Notes under the pieces: generated by a model
The model's database searches: none
What the model saw: the letters and a program-made list of their open reading frames with translations, nothing else
Told to the model about the DNA's origin: nothing
Shown: positions 16,868-25,342 of the stretch, piece after piece
Position numbering within the stretch: the stretch's first letter is position 1
Layout: each line of letters opens with the position of its first letter
Origin: Calothrix sp. FI2-JRJ7
GTDB lineage: Bacteria; Cyanobacteriota; Cyanobacteriia; Cyanobacteriales; Nostocaceae
NCBI GenBank assembly: GCA_019359675.1
Contig: JAHHGX010000083.1
Location: 62,001 to 126,000, forward strand
Direction of reading: 5' to 3'
DNA: 64,000 nt
Translations under genes and position numbers: made by a program

Positions 16868-17747
16868 AATGATGAAAACGAATTCCCAGGAAAATATCGT
16901 ATAAAAATCCTAGGAAATCTTTTTTAGTGAGTAATCCTAATGATTGAGGTGAACCTTTTTCATCAAGTTTGGGCTTCATTAAATAGTACGTAGGTTGATA
17001 TTTATACCAAGGTACTGATGGCCAAAGGTGATGAACGAGATGATAGTTCTGTCCCAAAATTAAAATGTTGATTATAGGGCTAGCATAAACACGCGCATTT
17101 TTCCAGCGACCTCGCTCGTTAAATGGGCGATGAGGTAGATAATCAAAGAATAAACCTAATGTTACGCCTACAACAGCTGATGGGATGAACCAAAAATTTA
17201 GGACGTAGCCCAAGAAATGATGCTGAACTGAAATATATACTATTACGGCGACAAACAGGCGGCTTAAGAACCATTCCAGTAGTTCATTATTACGCCACAG
17301 GCGCCGTTTAAAGAAAAATATTTCGTGATATAGAAAGCGCACAGCAATTAACCACAAAGGTCCACCAGTTGATACATAGTGGTCTGGGTCATTGTCTGGA
17401 TCATTAACGTTACTATGATGCTGTAAATGCACCCGTGTAAATACAGGGAAGGCAAAAACTAACATCAGCGCGCTGCAATGACCGAGTACGGCATTAATAA
17501 TTCGGTTGCTGTGGGCAGACTGATGACATGCATCATGAATGACCGTGCCTGAAATATGAAGGGCAAGGACATTTAGACTAAAGCATACCCAGTGTTTCCA
17601 TTCCCAAACCCAGTAACCAAAGCCAGATATAATAACAATTCCCACTGCTCCTAAAAAAAGTAGCAGGGTTGGATTAAAACCACCAGGAGGCGCTAGTAAA
17701 TCCTTCGGGGGGATTGTCAGTTCCTTTGGTGCCTCCGACGTTAGCAT
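16866..17747 (-). CDS. crtR: Beta-carotene hydroxylase CrtR-type (fatty acid desaturase superfamily)
   Basis: A 293-residue membrane di-iron enzyme. Histidine boxes are present in order: HDACHQSAHSN, RVHLQHHSNVNDPDNDPDHY, and NYHLVHHLWPSVPWYKYQPT. This set matches the CrtR hydroxylase that makes zeaxanthin (and hydroxylates myxol precursors) in cyanobacteria rather than acyl-lipid desaturases. Four hydrophobic stretches are visible. The ATG at 17747 (MLTSEAPKEL) is chosen over 17825, since AAGGAG lies seven bases upstream; the extra 26 residues are not family-like. It diverges from pyruvate kinase. Confidence 0.88.
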   Translation of the reverse strand: MLTSEAPKELTIPPKDLLAPPGGFNPTLLLFLGAVGIVIISGFGYWVWEWKHWVCFSLNVLALHISGTVIHDACHQSAHSNRIINAVLGHCSALMLVFAFPVFTRVHLQHHSNVNDPDNDPDHYVSTGGPLWLIAVRFLYHEIFFFKRRLWRNNELLEWFLSRLFVAVIVYISVQHHFLGYVLNFWFIPSAVVGVTLGLFFDYLPHRPFNERGRWKNARVYASPIINILILGQNYHLVHHLWPSVPWYKYQPTYYLMKPKLDEKGSPQSLGLLTKKDFLGFLYDIFLGIRFHH

Positions 17748-17962
17748 TGTAAACTCCTTAACCTTCAAACAATCAAATTGAAATATAGGACACAAAATCA
17801 CGAACAATAAAGTTTTGTGTACCAAGATTAATTTATCTCATGATACATCAGCACCTCAATAAACGATATGATGCCAATCGAGTCAAAATATCGGCACTAA
17901 CAGACACGTTGTGCAGTTCGATTTTACGATAATTCCCAGAAGCCTCTTTTCTATTACCCTCT

Positions 17963-19747
17963 ATGCAATTTAAAGACTCAATCCGCCGGACTAAAATTGT
18001 CGCCACAATTGGTCCTGCTACTAGCAGCCCAGAAATGCTCAAAGCTATTATCGAAGCAGGTGCCACCACGCTAAGACTAAATTTTTCTCATGGTTCTCAT
18101 GCGGATCATCAGCGTAACATACGTTTGATTCGGCAAACGGCATTTGAGCTAAATCAGCCGGTTGCAATTTTACAGGATTTACAAGGTCCGAAAATCCGCT
18201 TGGGTAAATTTGAGAATGGGTCGATAGTCTTAGGCAAAGGTGACCGCTTTACATTGACGAACCGTCCTGTAGTTGGAACTCAAACTTCAAGCTGCGTTAC
18301 TTATGATTATCTTGCCGACGAAGTTCCCACAGGCGCCCGAATTCTACTTGATGATGGACGTGTAGAAATGGTCGTCGAAGAGGTTGAGCGAGAAAAAGGC
18401 GATTTGCACTGCCGTGTTACTGTTGGAGGTACGCTGTCTAATAATAAGGGCGTAAACTTTCCGGGTGTGTACTTATCGATTAAAGCGATGACCGATAAAG
18501 ACCGCGAAGATTTGATGTTCGGTCTTGACCAGGGAGTTGATTGGGTCGCACTATCATTCGTTCGTAACCCTCAAGATATTATTGAGATTAAAGAATTAAT
18601 TGGAAGCACTGGTAAACAAGTACCAGTAGTTGCCAAAATCGAAAAACACGAAGCTATTGAACAAATGGAAGCAGTTCTAGCTTTGTGTGATGGCGTAATG
18701 GTGGCACGTGGTGACTTAGGGGTTGAATTACCTGCTGAAGATGTCCCAGTGTTACAAAAACGTCTGATTGCCACTGCTAACCGTTTGGGTATTCCAATTA
18801 TTACAGCTACTCAAATGCTCGATAGCATGGTAAATAACCCTCGTCCTACACGCGCTGAAGTCTCAGACGTGGCAAATGCCATCTTAGACGGTACTGATGC
18901 CGTTATGCTTTCAAATGAGACGGCTGTAGGTAAATTTCCAGTCGAGGCAGTAGCAACTATGGCACGTATTGCCGAACGGATGGAACAAGAAGCAGCAGAA
19001 AACCCCAATGCTTTAAAAGTAAGAGATGCACGTCGTTCGATACCTAACGCAATTAGCCAAGCAGTTGGACAAATTGCCGAACAGTTAGGTGCTAGTGCGA
19101 TTATGTCACTTACTCAAACTGGAGCAACAGCGCGTAACGTTTCTAAGTTCCGTCCCCAAACTCCAATTTTAGCCATCACTCCCCATGTTAACGTTGCGCG
19201 TCAATTACAAATGGTGTGGGGTGTCAAACCATTACTTGTACTCGAATTACCTTCTACTGGTCAAACTTTCCAAGCGGCATTAAACGTAGCATTAGAAAAT
19301 AAGTTAGTATCTGAAGGCGATTTAGTTGTAATGACCGCAGGAACGCTACAGGGTGTTTCTGGTTCCACCGATTTAATTAAGGTAGAAGTTGTTACATCAG
19401 TAGTTGGACATGGCATTGGGTTAGGAGGGCAAGGTTCAGTTAGTGGACGTGCGCGTGTCGCCCATAGCGGTATGGATGTTGGTAATTTTAATCATGGTGA
19501 TATTTTAGTTGCATCGCGCACTAGCGCTGATTTTGTTGATGCTATTCGCAAAGCAGCAGGTATTATTACTGAAGAAGAAAGTCTAACAAGTCATGCGGCT
19601 GTTATTGGTTCACGTTTAGGAGTACCTGTAATTGTCGGTGTTAAAGACGCAACGCAAGTTATTCGCGACGGCTTAATTTTAACAATGGACATGCAGCGTG
19701 GCTTAGTTTATTCAGGCGCCGTCAACGGTACTGTAGTAACAACCTAA
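17963..19747 (+). CDS. pyk: Pyruvate kinase with C-terminal PEP-utiliser domain
   Basis: A 594-residue enzyme turning phosphoenolpyruvate and ADP into pyruvate and ATP. RTKIVATIGPATSSPEML, LNFSHGSHADH, VVAKIEKHEAIEQME, MVARGDLGVELP and ITATQMLDSM are the standard active-site blocks (residues 1-350), followed by the C-domain. Beyond residue 480 it carries an extra swivelling phosphohistidine-like domain (ITEEESLTSHAAVIGSRLG with the His), as in Bacillus and many cyanobacterial pyruvate kinases. The start ATG at 17963 is sound. A GCACAGGC/GCCTGTGC hairpin follows the stop. Confidence 0.95.
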   Translation: MQFKDSIRRTKIVATIGPATSSPEMLKAIIEAGATTLRLNFSHGSHADHQRNIRLIRQTAFELNQPVAILQDLQGPKIRLGKFENGSIVLGKGDRFTLTNRPVVGTQTSSCVTYDYLADEVPTGARILLDDGRVEMVVEEVEREKGDLHCRVTVGGTLSNNKGVNFPGVYLSIKAMTDKDREDLMFGLDQGVDWVALSFVRNPQDIIEIKELIGSTGKQVPVVAKIEKHEAIEQMEAVLALCDGVMVARGDLGVELPAEDVPVLQKRLIATANRLGIPIITATQMLDSMVNNPRPTRAEVSDVANAILDGTDAVMLSNETAVGKFPVEAVATMARIAERMEQEAAENPNALKVRDARRSIPNAISQAVGQIAEQLGASAIMSLTQTGATARNVSKFRPQTPILAITPHVNVARQLQMVWGVKPLLVLELPSTGQTFQAALNVALENKLVSEGDLVVMTAGTLQGVSGSTDLIKVEVVTSVVGHGIGLGGQGSVSGRARVAHSGMDVGNFNHGDILVASRTSADFVDAIRKAAGIITEEESLTSHAAVIGSRLGVPVIVGVKDATQVIRDGLILTMDMQRGLVYSGAVNGTVVTT

Positions 19748-19765
19748 TAATTTTCATACCTTGTA

Positions 19766-19788
19766 GCACAGGCTTTCTTCGCCTGTGC
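19766..19788 (+). terminator. Hairpin after pyruvate kinase
   Basis: GCACAGGC and GCCTGTGC pair around TTTCTTC 19 bases past the stop codon. The following bases are not a pure T tract, so terminator strength is uncertain. Confidence 0.55.
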
Positions 19789-19943
19789 AGTACTGTTATT
19801 AAATTTGATGGGCAGGAGCGCTTAGGTTTGGCGCCCTTTGGGTTCACCAGTTTGTCTTCGACAATTTTGTCAATATTATTACTTATTTTTTATTAATTAC
19901 GTGTTTATCACAAAAAAGACGCTATTTAACAAAATTAATGACA

Positions 19944-20394
19944 TTAACTACTAGCTTGTAAAACTGTTTGTTTCGGCTGATTCGATTCGAGCAAGTCTTT
20001 GTATAAACGCAAATGTTCAGTACTAATGTATTGCAAACTGTAATGCTTTTTCACGTGGTTTTGAGCATTTGCTGCTAGTTTTTTAAGTTCTCGATAATTC
20101 TGAATAGCCCATTCAAGCTTATTAGCACAAGAATCGATACTACCATTACGGAAAATAATTCCTCTATTTGTACCAATTAATTGTTGATGAGGTGCAATAT
20201 CGCTTGCAACAACAGGAATACCCTCACGCATTGCTTCCAGCATGGCTAGCGGTAATCCTTCCACATTAGAAGGTAAAACAAATAATCCCGCACCCCGAAT
20301 AATCTCAGCTTTACGCGCTCCCCATAATTCTCCAGCCATAAGGATATCAGAATTAGCTGAAACTGTTTTAAGAAGCGAAGCGGTGAATTCTTTA
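19944..20394 (-). pseudogene. Glycosyltransferase family 4, C-terminal fragment
   Basis: The C-terminal half of a GT4 enzyme: GAGLFVLPSNVEGLPLAMLE with the E-x7-E nucleotide-sugar motif, GIPVVASDIAPHQQLIG, and a tail of helices. The nominal ATG at 20339 is internal, since the frame reads on upstream (LLKTVSANSDIL) to a stop at 20400-20402. The whole acceptor-binding N-terminal domain is missing. It lies just upstream of other glycosyltransferase genes on the same strand, so it may be the relic of a third enzyme of that sugar cluster. Confidence 0.75.
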
Positions 20395-20645
20395 ATGCTC
20401 TATTCCACCCTGCTTTGGTGGTAGTCCCTTGGCACCAATAACTGCTATTCTCATTAAGTTTTTGCGATTTTATTAATGCTCACACATCAGTCAACTAACA
20501 GTTATTTTTATTCAAATAAAATACTTCGTTAACAATCGAAGTATATATAATATTTATAACAGCCTTAATGAAAAATTTCCCTCGCTATAATAATTTATGT
20601 ATTTTGCATTGAAAATAAGTAAAGCTAATATTACAAAGGTTATCT

Positions 20646-21734
20646 TTAAATAAATTTCTTAAGTATTTCCACGGTAGCTAACCCTGTTTTTTCCCAGCTA
20701 AATTGCTTGGCTCTTAAAAGACCTAATTGAGAAAGTTTATCGTGCAATTTTCTGTCATCGGCAATTTCCTGCATTGCTGCTGTGATTTCTTGTACATTGT
20801 ATGGATTAATTAAAATGGCCGCATTGGAAGTAACTTCTGGTAGTGATGATAAATTAGAGGTAATGACAGGTGTACCACATGCCATTGCTTCAAGAACAGG
20901 AAACCCGAACCCTTCCCATAAGCTCGGAAATACAAATGCAAGCGCGTTGCTAATTATTTTCGGTAACTCACTATAAATTACGTAGTCTAAAATTTTCACT
21001 CTTTTTGAAATTCCTAACTCGGCTATTTGTACCCTTAAATTGGGTGTGAAGCGTCTATCGGTTGGTCCAGCTAACCATAACTCGTAATCTTGATTATTTG
21101 GTAAAGCCGCAAACGCTGTTACTAGCCGATTGATATTTTTATATTTATCATGTCTCCCTAAATAAAGAAAGTAAGGCTTGCGATTAGCATCTTTCTCTAA
21201 CTTTTCTGGAAATGGTCGAAAATGATTACTATCATATGCTAGTAGTACAGGTGTAATTTTGCTTGCTGGAATTTTGTAAAATTCAGTAATATCTTTAGCT
21301 GTAGAATGGGAGTTACAAATGATATGTTGCGCTTGAGTAAGAATTTGCGGTACGTAGTAGCGTGCGTAGTTAGTCAAAGGAGAGCGCCAATTTGGGAACC
21401 GCAATGGAATTAAATCGTGAACTTGAATTATATAACGACAATTTGTAAATAGCGGCGCCTCTGGTAAAGGAGAAAATAAAAGTTTTGCAGCTAGTTTTTG
21501 GTAGATTTGCGGTAGCTGTAACTGCGTCCAAATCAATCGCCGTAAATGCCCTTTAGAGCCTTGAGCAGGTGTAAGATTATTGGGAACTGGCTCACATTGG
21601 AACTCTGGATAGTCCTTTGCTATTAAAAGTGTGGGTGTCAAAGGTTTTAAATGCGGAAATAAATTTAGAGCATAATTACTTATGCCTGTAGGCTGAGAAA
21701 ATACCATTGATAAATTAACTAATAGTTCGTTCAT
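20646..21734 (-). CDS. Glycosyltransferase family 4
   Basis: A complete 362-residue GT-B enzyme. The N-terminal domain has IIQVHDLIPLRFPNWRSPLT and HIICNSHSTAKDI; the C-terminal one has FLYLGRHDKYKNINRLVTAF, AFVFPSLWEGFGFPVLEAMA with the retaining E-x7-E motif, and GTPVITSNLSSLPEV. It resembles mannosyl- or rhamnosyl-type transferases of exopolysaccharide synthesis. Its ATG follows the upstream GT2 stop with no gap (TGA then ATG), so the two are translationally coupled. The sugar donor is unknown. Confidence 0.9.
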   Translation of the reverse strand: MNELLVNLSMVFSQPTGISNYALNLFPHLKPLTPTLLIAKDYPEFQCEPVPNNLTPAQGSKGHLRRLIWTQLQLPQIYQKLAAKLLFSPLPEAPLFTNCRYIIQVHDLIPLRFPNWRSPLTNYARYYVPQILTQAQHIICNSHSTAKDITEFYKIPASKITPVLLAYDSNHFRPFPEKLEKDANRKPYFLYLGRHDKYKNINRLVTAFAALPNNQDYELWLAGPTDRRFTPNLRVQIAELGISKRVKILDYVIYSELPKIISNALAFVFPSLWEGFGFPVLEAMACGTPVITSNLSSLPEVTSNAAILINPYNVQEITAAMQEIADDRKLHDKLSQLGLLRAKQFSWEKTGLATVEILKKFI

Positions 21735-22640
21735 TCAACTAATTTGGTTTTTTAGATATTTTAGTAAAGTATTCTCTTGAATATTAAGTTGGGAATGGTC
21801 ACGCCAATATGTAAATACAGCCTGAATTTTACCAATCGCAATTTTTGGTTTGATGAAAATAGAAATTACAGCAAAACCAATCAGTCTAATTAATCGTAAT
21901 GTGAAAACAAGAGTATTCGTATATCGCTGTAATGTGATAAGATAACTATAAGTACTGTAGAACATCTTTTTTATCGTATAACGATTTGTAATGGAAGAAG
22001 GTTGATGAATTACAGAGAATATTTTTGTAACAGCAACTTTATGACCTTCTTGAATATAGCGTTTGCAAAAGTCAAAATCTTCGTAATACAGAAAATATTC
22101 AGGGTCAAATAAAGGGCATTCAGAAAAATTACGAAATTGAATTATTAAACTACAACCTGAAACCCAATCGCATTCAACATAATCAGCATCACTATTAGTT
22201 ACCAAATCGATACTCTTTAGACTTCCAGTTTTTTTCAAAAAACGACCTCCGGCAAACCAGACTTCATTACTAGGAGTGTGAATAATTGTTCCTAGTATAG
22301 AAATTTCTGGATACAAACTAAGAAATGCCTTAATATCAAATTTTGATTTTTCAGCGAAATACGCATCAGGATTAATAATCCATACTAGTGCATTAGTATT
22401 CTGAGTGTAAATCCATTTTAAACCTAAGTTACATGCGCTACCAAAACCAAGATTACATCCAGCATTAATTATCAAGATATTCTGGCAAGCCAGATTTTCT
22501 ATACTCTTGTCATCAGGAGAGTTATTGATAATAACTAATTTGTAATTTAAATCTACGGCGTCAGGTAATGAATTAATTAGTTGAGTAATAAGTACAGTAG
22601 AATAGTAATTAACAGTTATAAAATATATCACGTTTAACAA
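21735..22640 (-). CDS. Glycosyltransferase family 2
   Basis: A GT-A enzyme of about 300 residues. YFITVNYYSTVLITQLINSL opens the Rossmann core, NLGFGSACNLGLKWI and WIINPDAYF carry the donor-binding Asp, and SGCSLIIQF with YYEDFDFCKRYIQEGHKVAV carries the catalytic-base region. This is the rhamnosyltransferase-like layout. A hydrophobic patch near the C-terminus may attach it to the membrane. The start is a TTG at 22640 or GTG at 22631; no ATG fits. It is coupled to the downstream GT4 gene. Confidence 0.85.
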   Translation of the reverse strand: MLNVIYFITVNYYSTVLITQLINSLPDAVDLNYKLVIINNSPDDKSIENLACQNILIINAGCNLGFGSACNLGLKWIYTQNTNALVWIINPDAYFAEKSKFDIKAFLSLYPEISILGTIIHTPSNEVWFAGGRFLKKTGSLKSIDLVTNSDADYVECDWVSGCSLIIQFRNFSECPLFDPEYFLYYEDFDFCKRYIQEGHKVAVTKIFSVIHQPSSITNRYTIKKMFYSTYSYLITLQRYTNTLVFTLRLIRLIGFAVISIFIKPKIAIGKIQAVFTYWRDHSQLNIQENTLLKYLKNQIS

Positions 22641-23420
22641 TTTTTGAGTAACAATTTTTACCGATAATAACGTAACCTTGAATTGTCCAATTTACTAGCG
22701 TTGAGTTCTCTCGATTGTAACTCGCCTTGTTATTTGAGAAGCAAAATAGATTTTTATCACATTTCTGTTAAAGTTTGGTGCCAATGTGGCGGGTGATTTT
22801 GTCGCATAGGCAATATTTAGGCACAAGCTAGGACTTATTCTTGAGCGGTGAGTAGCACCAAACGCGGATATTTGGAGGTTGTGATTGGTATCACCGCGCT
22901 CACTCTTTGATGCTGATAATTTAAGGTTTAGGCTTCACAGCCGTTAGCACCAATAAGCAAAGTTGATTGAGCCATTATGCAATTGCAATAGTTAAAGCTG
23001 CACATTATGACATTTTTTGCGCTCAAGTGTATTAGATATCAACAAAAATTAATCTTGCAACATTTCTTAACAATTCGGTGAAATCACCAGCACATCAGGA
23101 TAAAATTAATTCATAAGACATTCTTATACAAAGTTTTTGGTTTTTCTACTGAAAAGATTATTTTTTTTTGTAACATGTAGCAATATTTTTCTCATAAATC
23201 TAGGCAGATTTATGAGAATTTGGGATTTTAGGAACTATTTTTGTTTCTCTATCTAAAGGTAGAGGAGCCAGAATCTATAAGCACTAAAGATTTCACGGTT
23301 ACGTAATTGTGTTAAATAAGCTTTACATGACTATGTGTATTTATTTTGATATAATCTCTACGTGTGTTCCCATCTCGTAGTTTTTGAATATTCAGTTATG
23401 ATGCTATTCATCATGGCTGG
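22641..23420. other. Long intergenic region with strong secondary structure
   Basis: No gene is seen in 780 bases. Three structures stand out. GTTTGGTGC (22773-22781) pairs perfectly with GCACCAAAC (22855-22863), GCGGTGA (22845-22851) pairs with TCACCGC (22891-22897), and CTCATAAATCT (23191-23201) pairs with AGATTTATGAG (23206-23216) around AGGC. The first two interlock like alternative folds. A structured small RNA or leader is possible; no known riboswitch family is recognised. Confidence 0.45.
22773..22897. ncRNA. Candidate structured RNA, unknown class
   Basis: Two long-range perfect stems (9 and 7 base pairs) share the same segment and would form a pseudoknot or mutually exclusive hairpins. 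The segment is less AT-rich than its surroundings. The strand and promoter are undefined, so this is only a candidate. Confidence 0.3.
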
Positions 23421-24698
23421 ATGCCGTATTGGCATAGGGAATACCAAGTGCAAACCTTATCCAGTAAATCTGGAAACATACCTATGCCCGTAACTTTATT
23501 TAACGCAAAACATTATAGTGGTGTTAATTCAAACCTACATGGCTTGAGTGATGCAGATGCACTATCCCATTTTCAGACAACTGGCTTAAGTCAGGGGTTA
23601 GCTTTTTCACCCATCGTCGATTTATCTTATTACCGTTCTAGTAACAGTGATTTAGCTGGTTTAACGAATCAACAGCTTTTCGATAATTTATCAAATACAG
23701 GAATTGCAGAAGGTCGAAAATTTTCGCAAGTTTTCGACCTCAAATTTTATAAGGATAATAACCCTGATTTAGCAAGCTTTAATAACGAGCAGCTATTTAA
23801 TCATTATATTTCTACAGGTTTACGTGAAGGTCGGAGTGCCAGCCTTTACATCACTTATGATGGCGTATCTGATAGATTCAAGTCTGCAACTTCGGTTTAT
23901 CCTAGCTCGACTCCAGTTATTTTGCGGGATGCGGTTGGAGACAATGACCAGGGCGACATGTACAAGTTACAGTTAGACTCACCAAGTACAAATTTAAATC
24001 TTGTGCTGAATGGATTGAGTGCGAACGCTGGTCTTGAGCTACTCGACCGCAAGGGCAATCTTCTAAGTAGTTCTAATAATGCTGGAAATGCCTCGGAATT
24101 GATTAGCTACGATAACCTGAATAGCGGTATCTATTACGTTCGGGTATATCAGCCAGTAGGCGGTCAAAACACTAACTATAACTTGAGTGTGTCAACTAAA
24201 CTGCTATCCAATGAAGCTAGTGTTTCTAATTCACAACCTGTCATACCTATCGCTGAAACTCCTGCGGCGCCTCCTGTGCAGCGCAATAGTTTTCTGAATG
24301 AAGTATTGAGACTGGTAAATATAGAGCGTGCGAATGCTAAGACTGGGTTACAACCGCTTGTATTGAGCGACAAATTGAATCAAGTCGCTTACAGTCATAG
24401 TCAAGACATGGCGTTGAGTGATTACTTCAGTCATACCGGAGCAAATGGTTCTAGTCCTCAAAACCGGGCATATCAAGCGGGTTATCAGTACTCGCGCTTC
24501 GGTGAAAACATAGCTGCTGGCTACGTTACACCAGAAGAAGTTGTTGCTGCTTGGATGACTAGTCAAGGTCATCGTGCCAATATACTGAATCCGAACTATA
24601 AGGAAATGGGAGTTGGCTATTACTATTTAGAAAGCGATACAGGCAATATTAACTACAACTATTACTGGACACAGGACTTTGGTACCTTAGCATCATAA
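23421..24698 (+). CDS. Secreted-type CAP-domain protein with N-terminal repeats and PPC domain
   Basis: A 425-residue protein in three parts. Residues about 20-140 hold three to four 34-residue repeats ending in G-EGR (FDLKFYKDNNPDLASFNNEQ), seen in cyanobacterial extracellular proteins. Residues 165-265 are a beta-rich PPC-type domain (YKLQLDSPSTNLNLVLNG, SGIYYVRVYQP). Residues 290-425 are a CAP/SCP domain with HSQDMALSDYFSHTGANG and GHRANILNPNYKEMGVGYYY, the family His and Glu residues being present. No classical signal peptide is visible, so export is inferred. The ATG at 23421 or 23482 could start it. A run of G then a T-rich hairpin follows the stop. Confidence 0.82.
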   Translation: MPYWHREYQVQTLSSKSGNIPMPVTLFNAKHYSGVNSNLHGLSDADALSHFQTTGLSQGLAFSPIVDLSYYRSSNSDLAGLTNQQLFDNLSNTGIAEGRKFSQVFDLKFYKDNNPDLASFNNEQLFNHYISTGLREGRSASLYITYDGVSDRFKSATSVYPSSTPVILRDAVGDNDQGDMYKLQLDSPSTNLNLVLNGLSANAGLELLDRKGNLLSSSNNAGNASELISYDNLNSGIYYVRVYQPVGGQNTNYNLSVSTKLLSNEASVSNSQPVIPIAETPAAPPVQRNSFLNEVLRLVNIERANAKTGLQPLVLSDKLNQVAYSHSQDMALSDYFSHTGANGSSPQNRAYQAGYQYSRFGENIAAGYVTPEEVVAAWMTSQGHRANILNPNYKEMGVGYYYLESDTGNINYNYYWTQDFGTLAS

Positions 24699-24699
24699 G

Positions 24700-24745
24700 G
24701 GGGGGGAAAGGAAAAGGGGTTTTAGACTCTTTCCTTTTTTACCTT
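24700..24745. terminator. Hairpin between convergent CAP-protein and PsiE genes
   Basis: AAAGGAAA (near 24707) pairs with TTTCCTTT (near 24730), followed by TTT. It lies between the two convergent stop codons and could serve both genes. Confidence 0.5.
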
Positions 24746-24747
24746 AT

Positions 24748-25197
24748 TCATTTATGTGTGGGTATCATTGACTCTAAGAGCTTGGACATCCAGGGTAGTA
24801 TCACAAAAAGGGCGCCTAAAACAACCAAAAATAAGGAAATACCCACAAGTTGTTCGCTTTTGACTTCAAGAACACCTTTTAATATCACTTCTCGTAGAGA
24901 TGAAACAATAGAAATTTCTACTGCGGCGCCTACAGAAATGCGATGTTCTTGCAAATAATCAGCTAACAATCGAAACAACTCTACTAAAATTAAAATAAAT
25001 AAAATATCTGATGTGACTTGTCGAACTTCAAGAGGTTGAAAAAAGTGAATAAATAAGTCAACAAGTCGTAACACCATTACACAGAATAGGCTTATACATA
25101 GGGAAATAATAATAATATCTTGAAATACTTCCAAATTGCGTACAATTTGTCCGCGTTGGAACCAATCGGTTAATTTTCCTTTGAGGCTCGTGAACAT
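24748..25197 (-). CDS. PsiE-family membrane protein
   Basis: A 149-residue protein with four membrane segments, matching the phosphate-starvation-inducible PsiE family: EVFQDIIIISLCISLFCVMV, a central VTSDILFILILVELFRLLAD, the charged EHRISVGAAVEISIVSSLRE loop and a final hydrophobic helix. The molecular role of PsiE is unknown; in E. coli it is under Pho control, which cannot be judged here as no clear Pho box was seen. ATG at 25197. Confidence 0.88.
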   Translation of the reverse strand: MFTSLKGKLTDWFQRGQIVRNLEVFQDIIIISLCISLFCVMVLRLVDLFIHFFQPLEVRQVTSDILFILILVELFRLLADYLQEHRISVGAAVEISIVSSLREVILKGVLEVKSEQLVGISLFLVVLGALFVILPWMSKLLESMIPTHK

Positions 25198-25267
25198 GGT
25201 ACCTCAAGCAACAGAGTTGATTTTCAACTTCATCATAAAGAATTCATAAAATGCAAAAAGTTAGCGG

Positions 25268-25342
25268 TACACAGAAACCTGGTTTCTATACGAAATTGTT
25301 CTTTTTATTACAAAATCTCAATCAAGAAACCAGGTTTCTACA
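25268..25342. repeat. GAAACC(T)GGTTTC inverted-repeat pair
   Basis: AGAAACCTGGTTTCT (about 25274-25288) and AGAAACCAGGTTTCT (about 25326-25340) flank an AT-rich spacer; each is itself palindromic. The same family appears at 35545, 39640 and 56719. It sits just past the end of the GAF histidine kinase. Confidence 0.7.
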
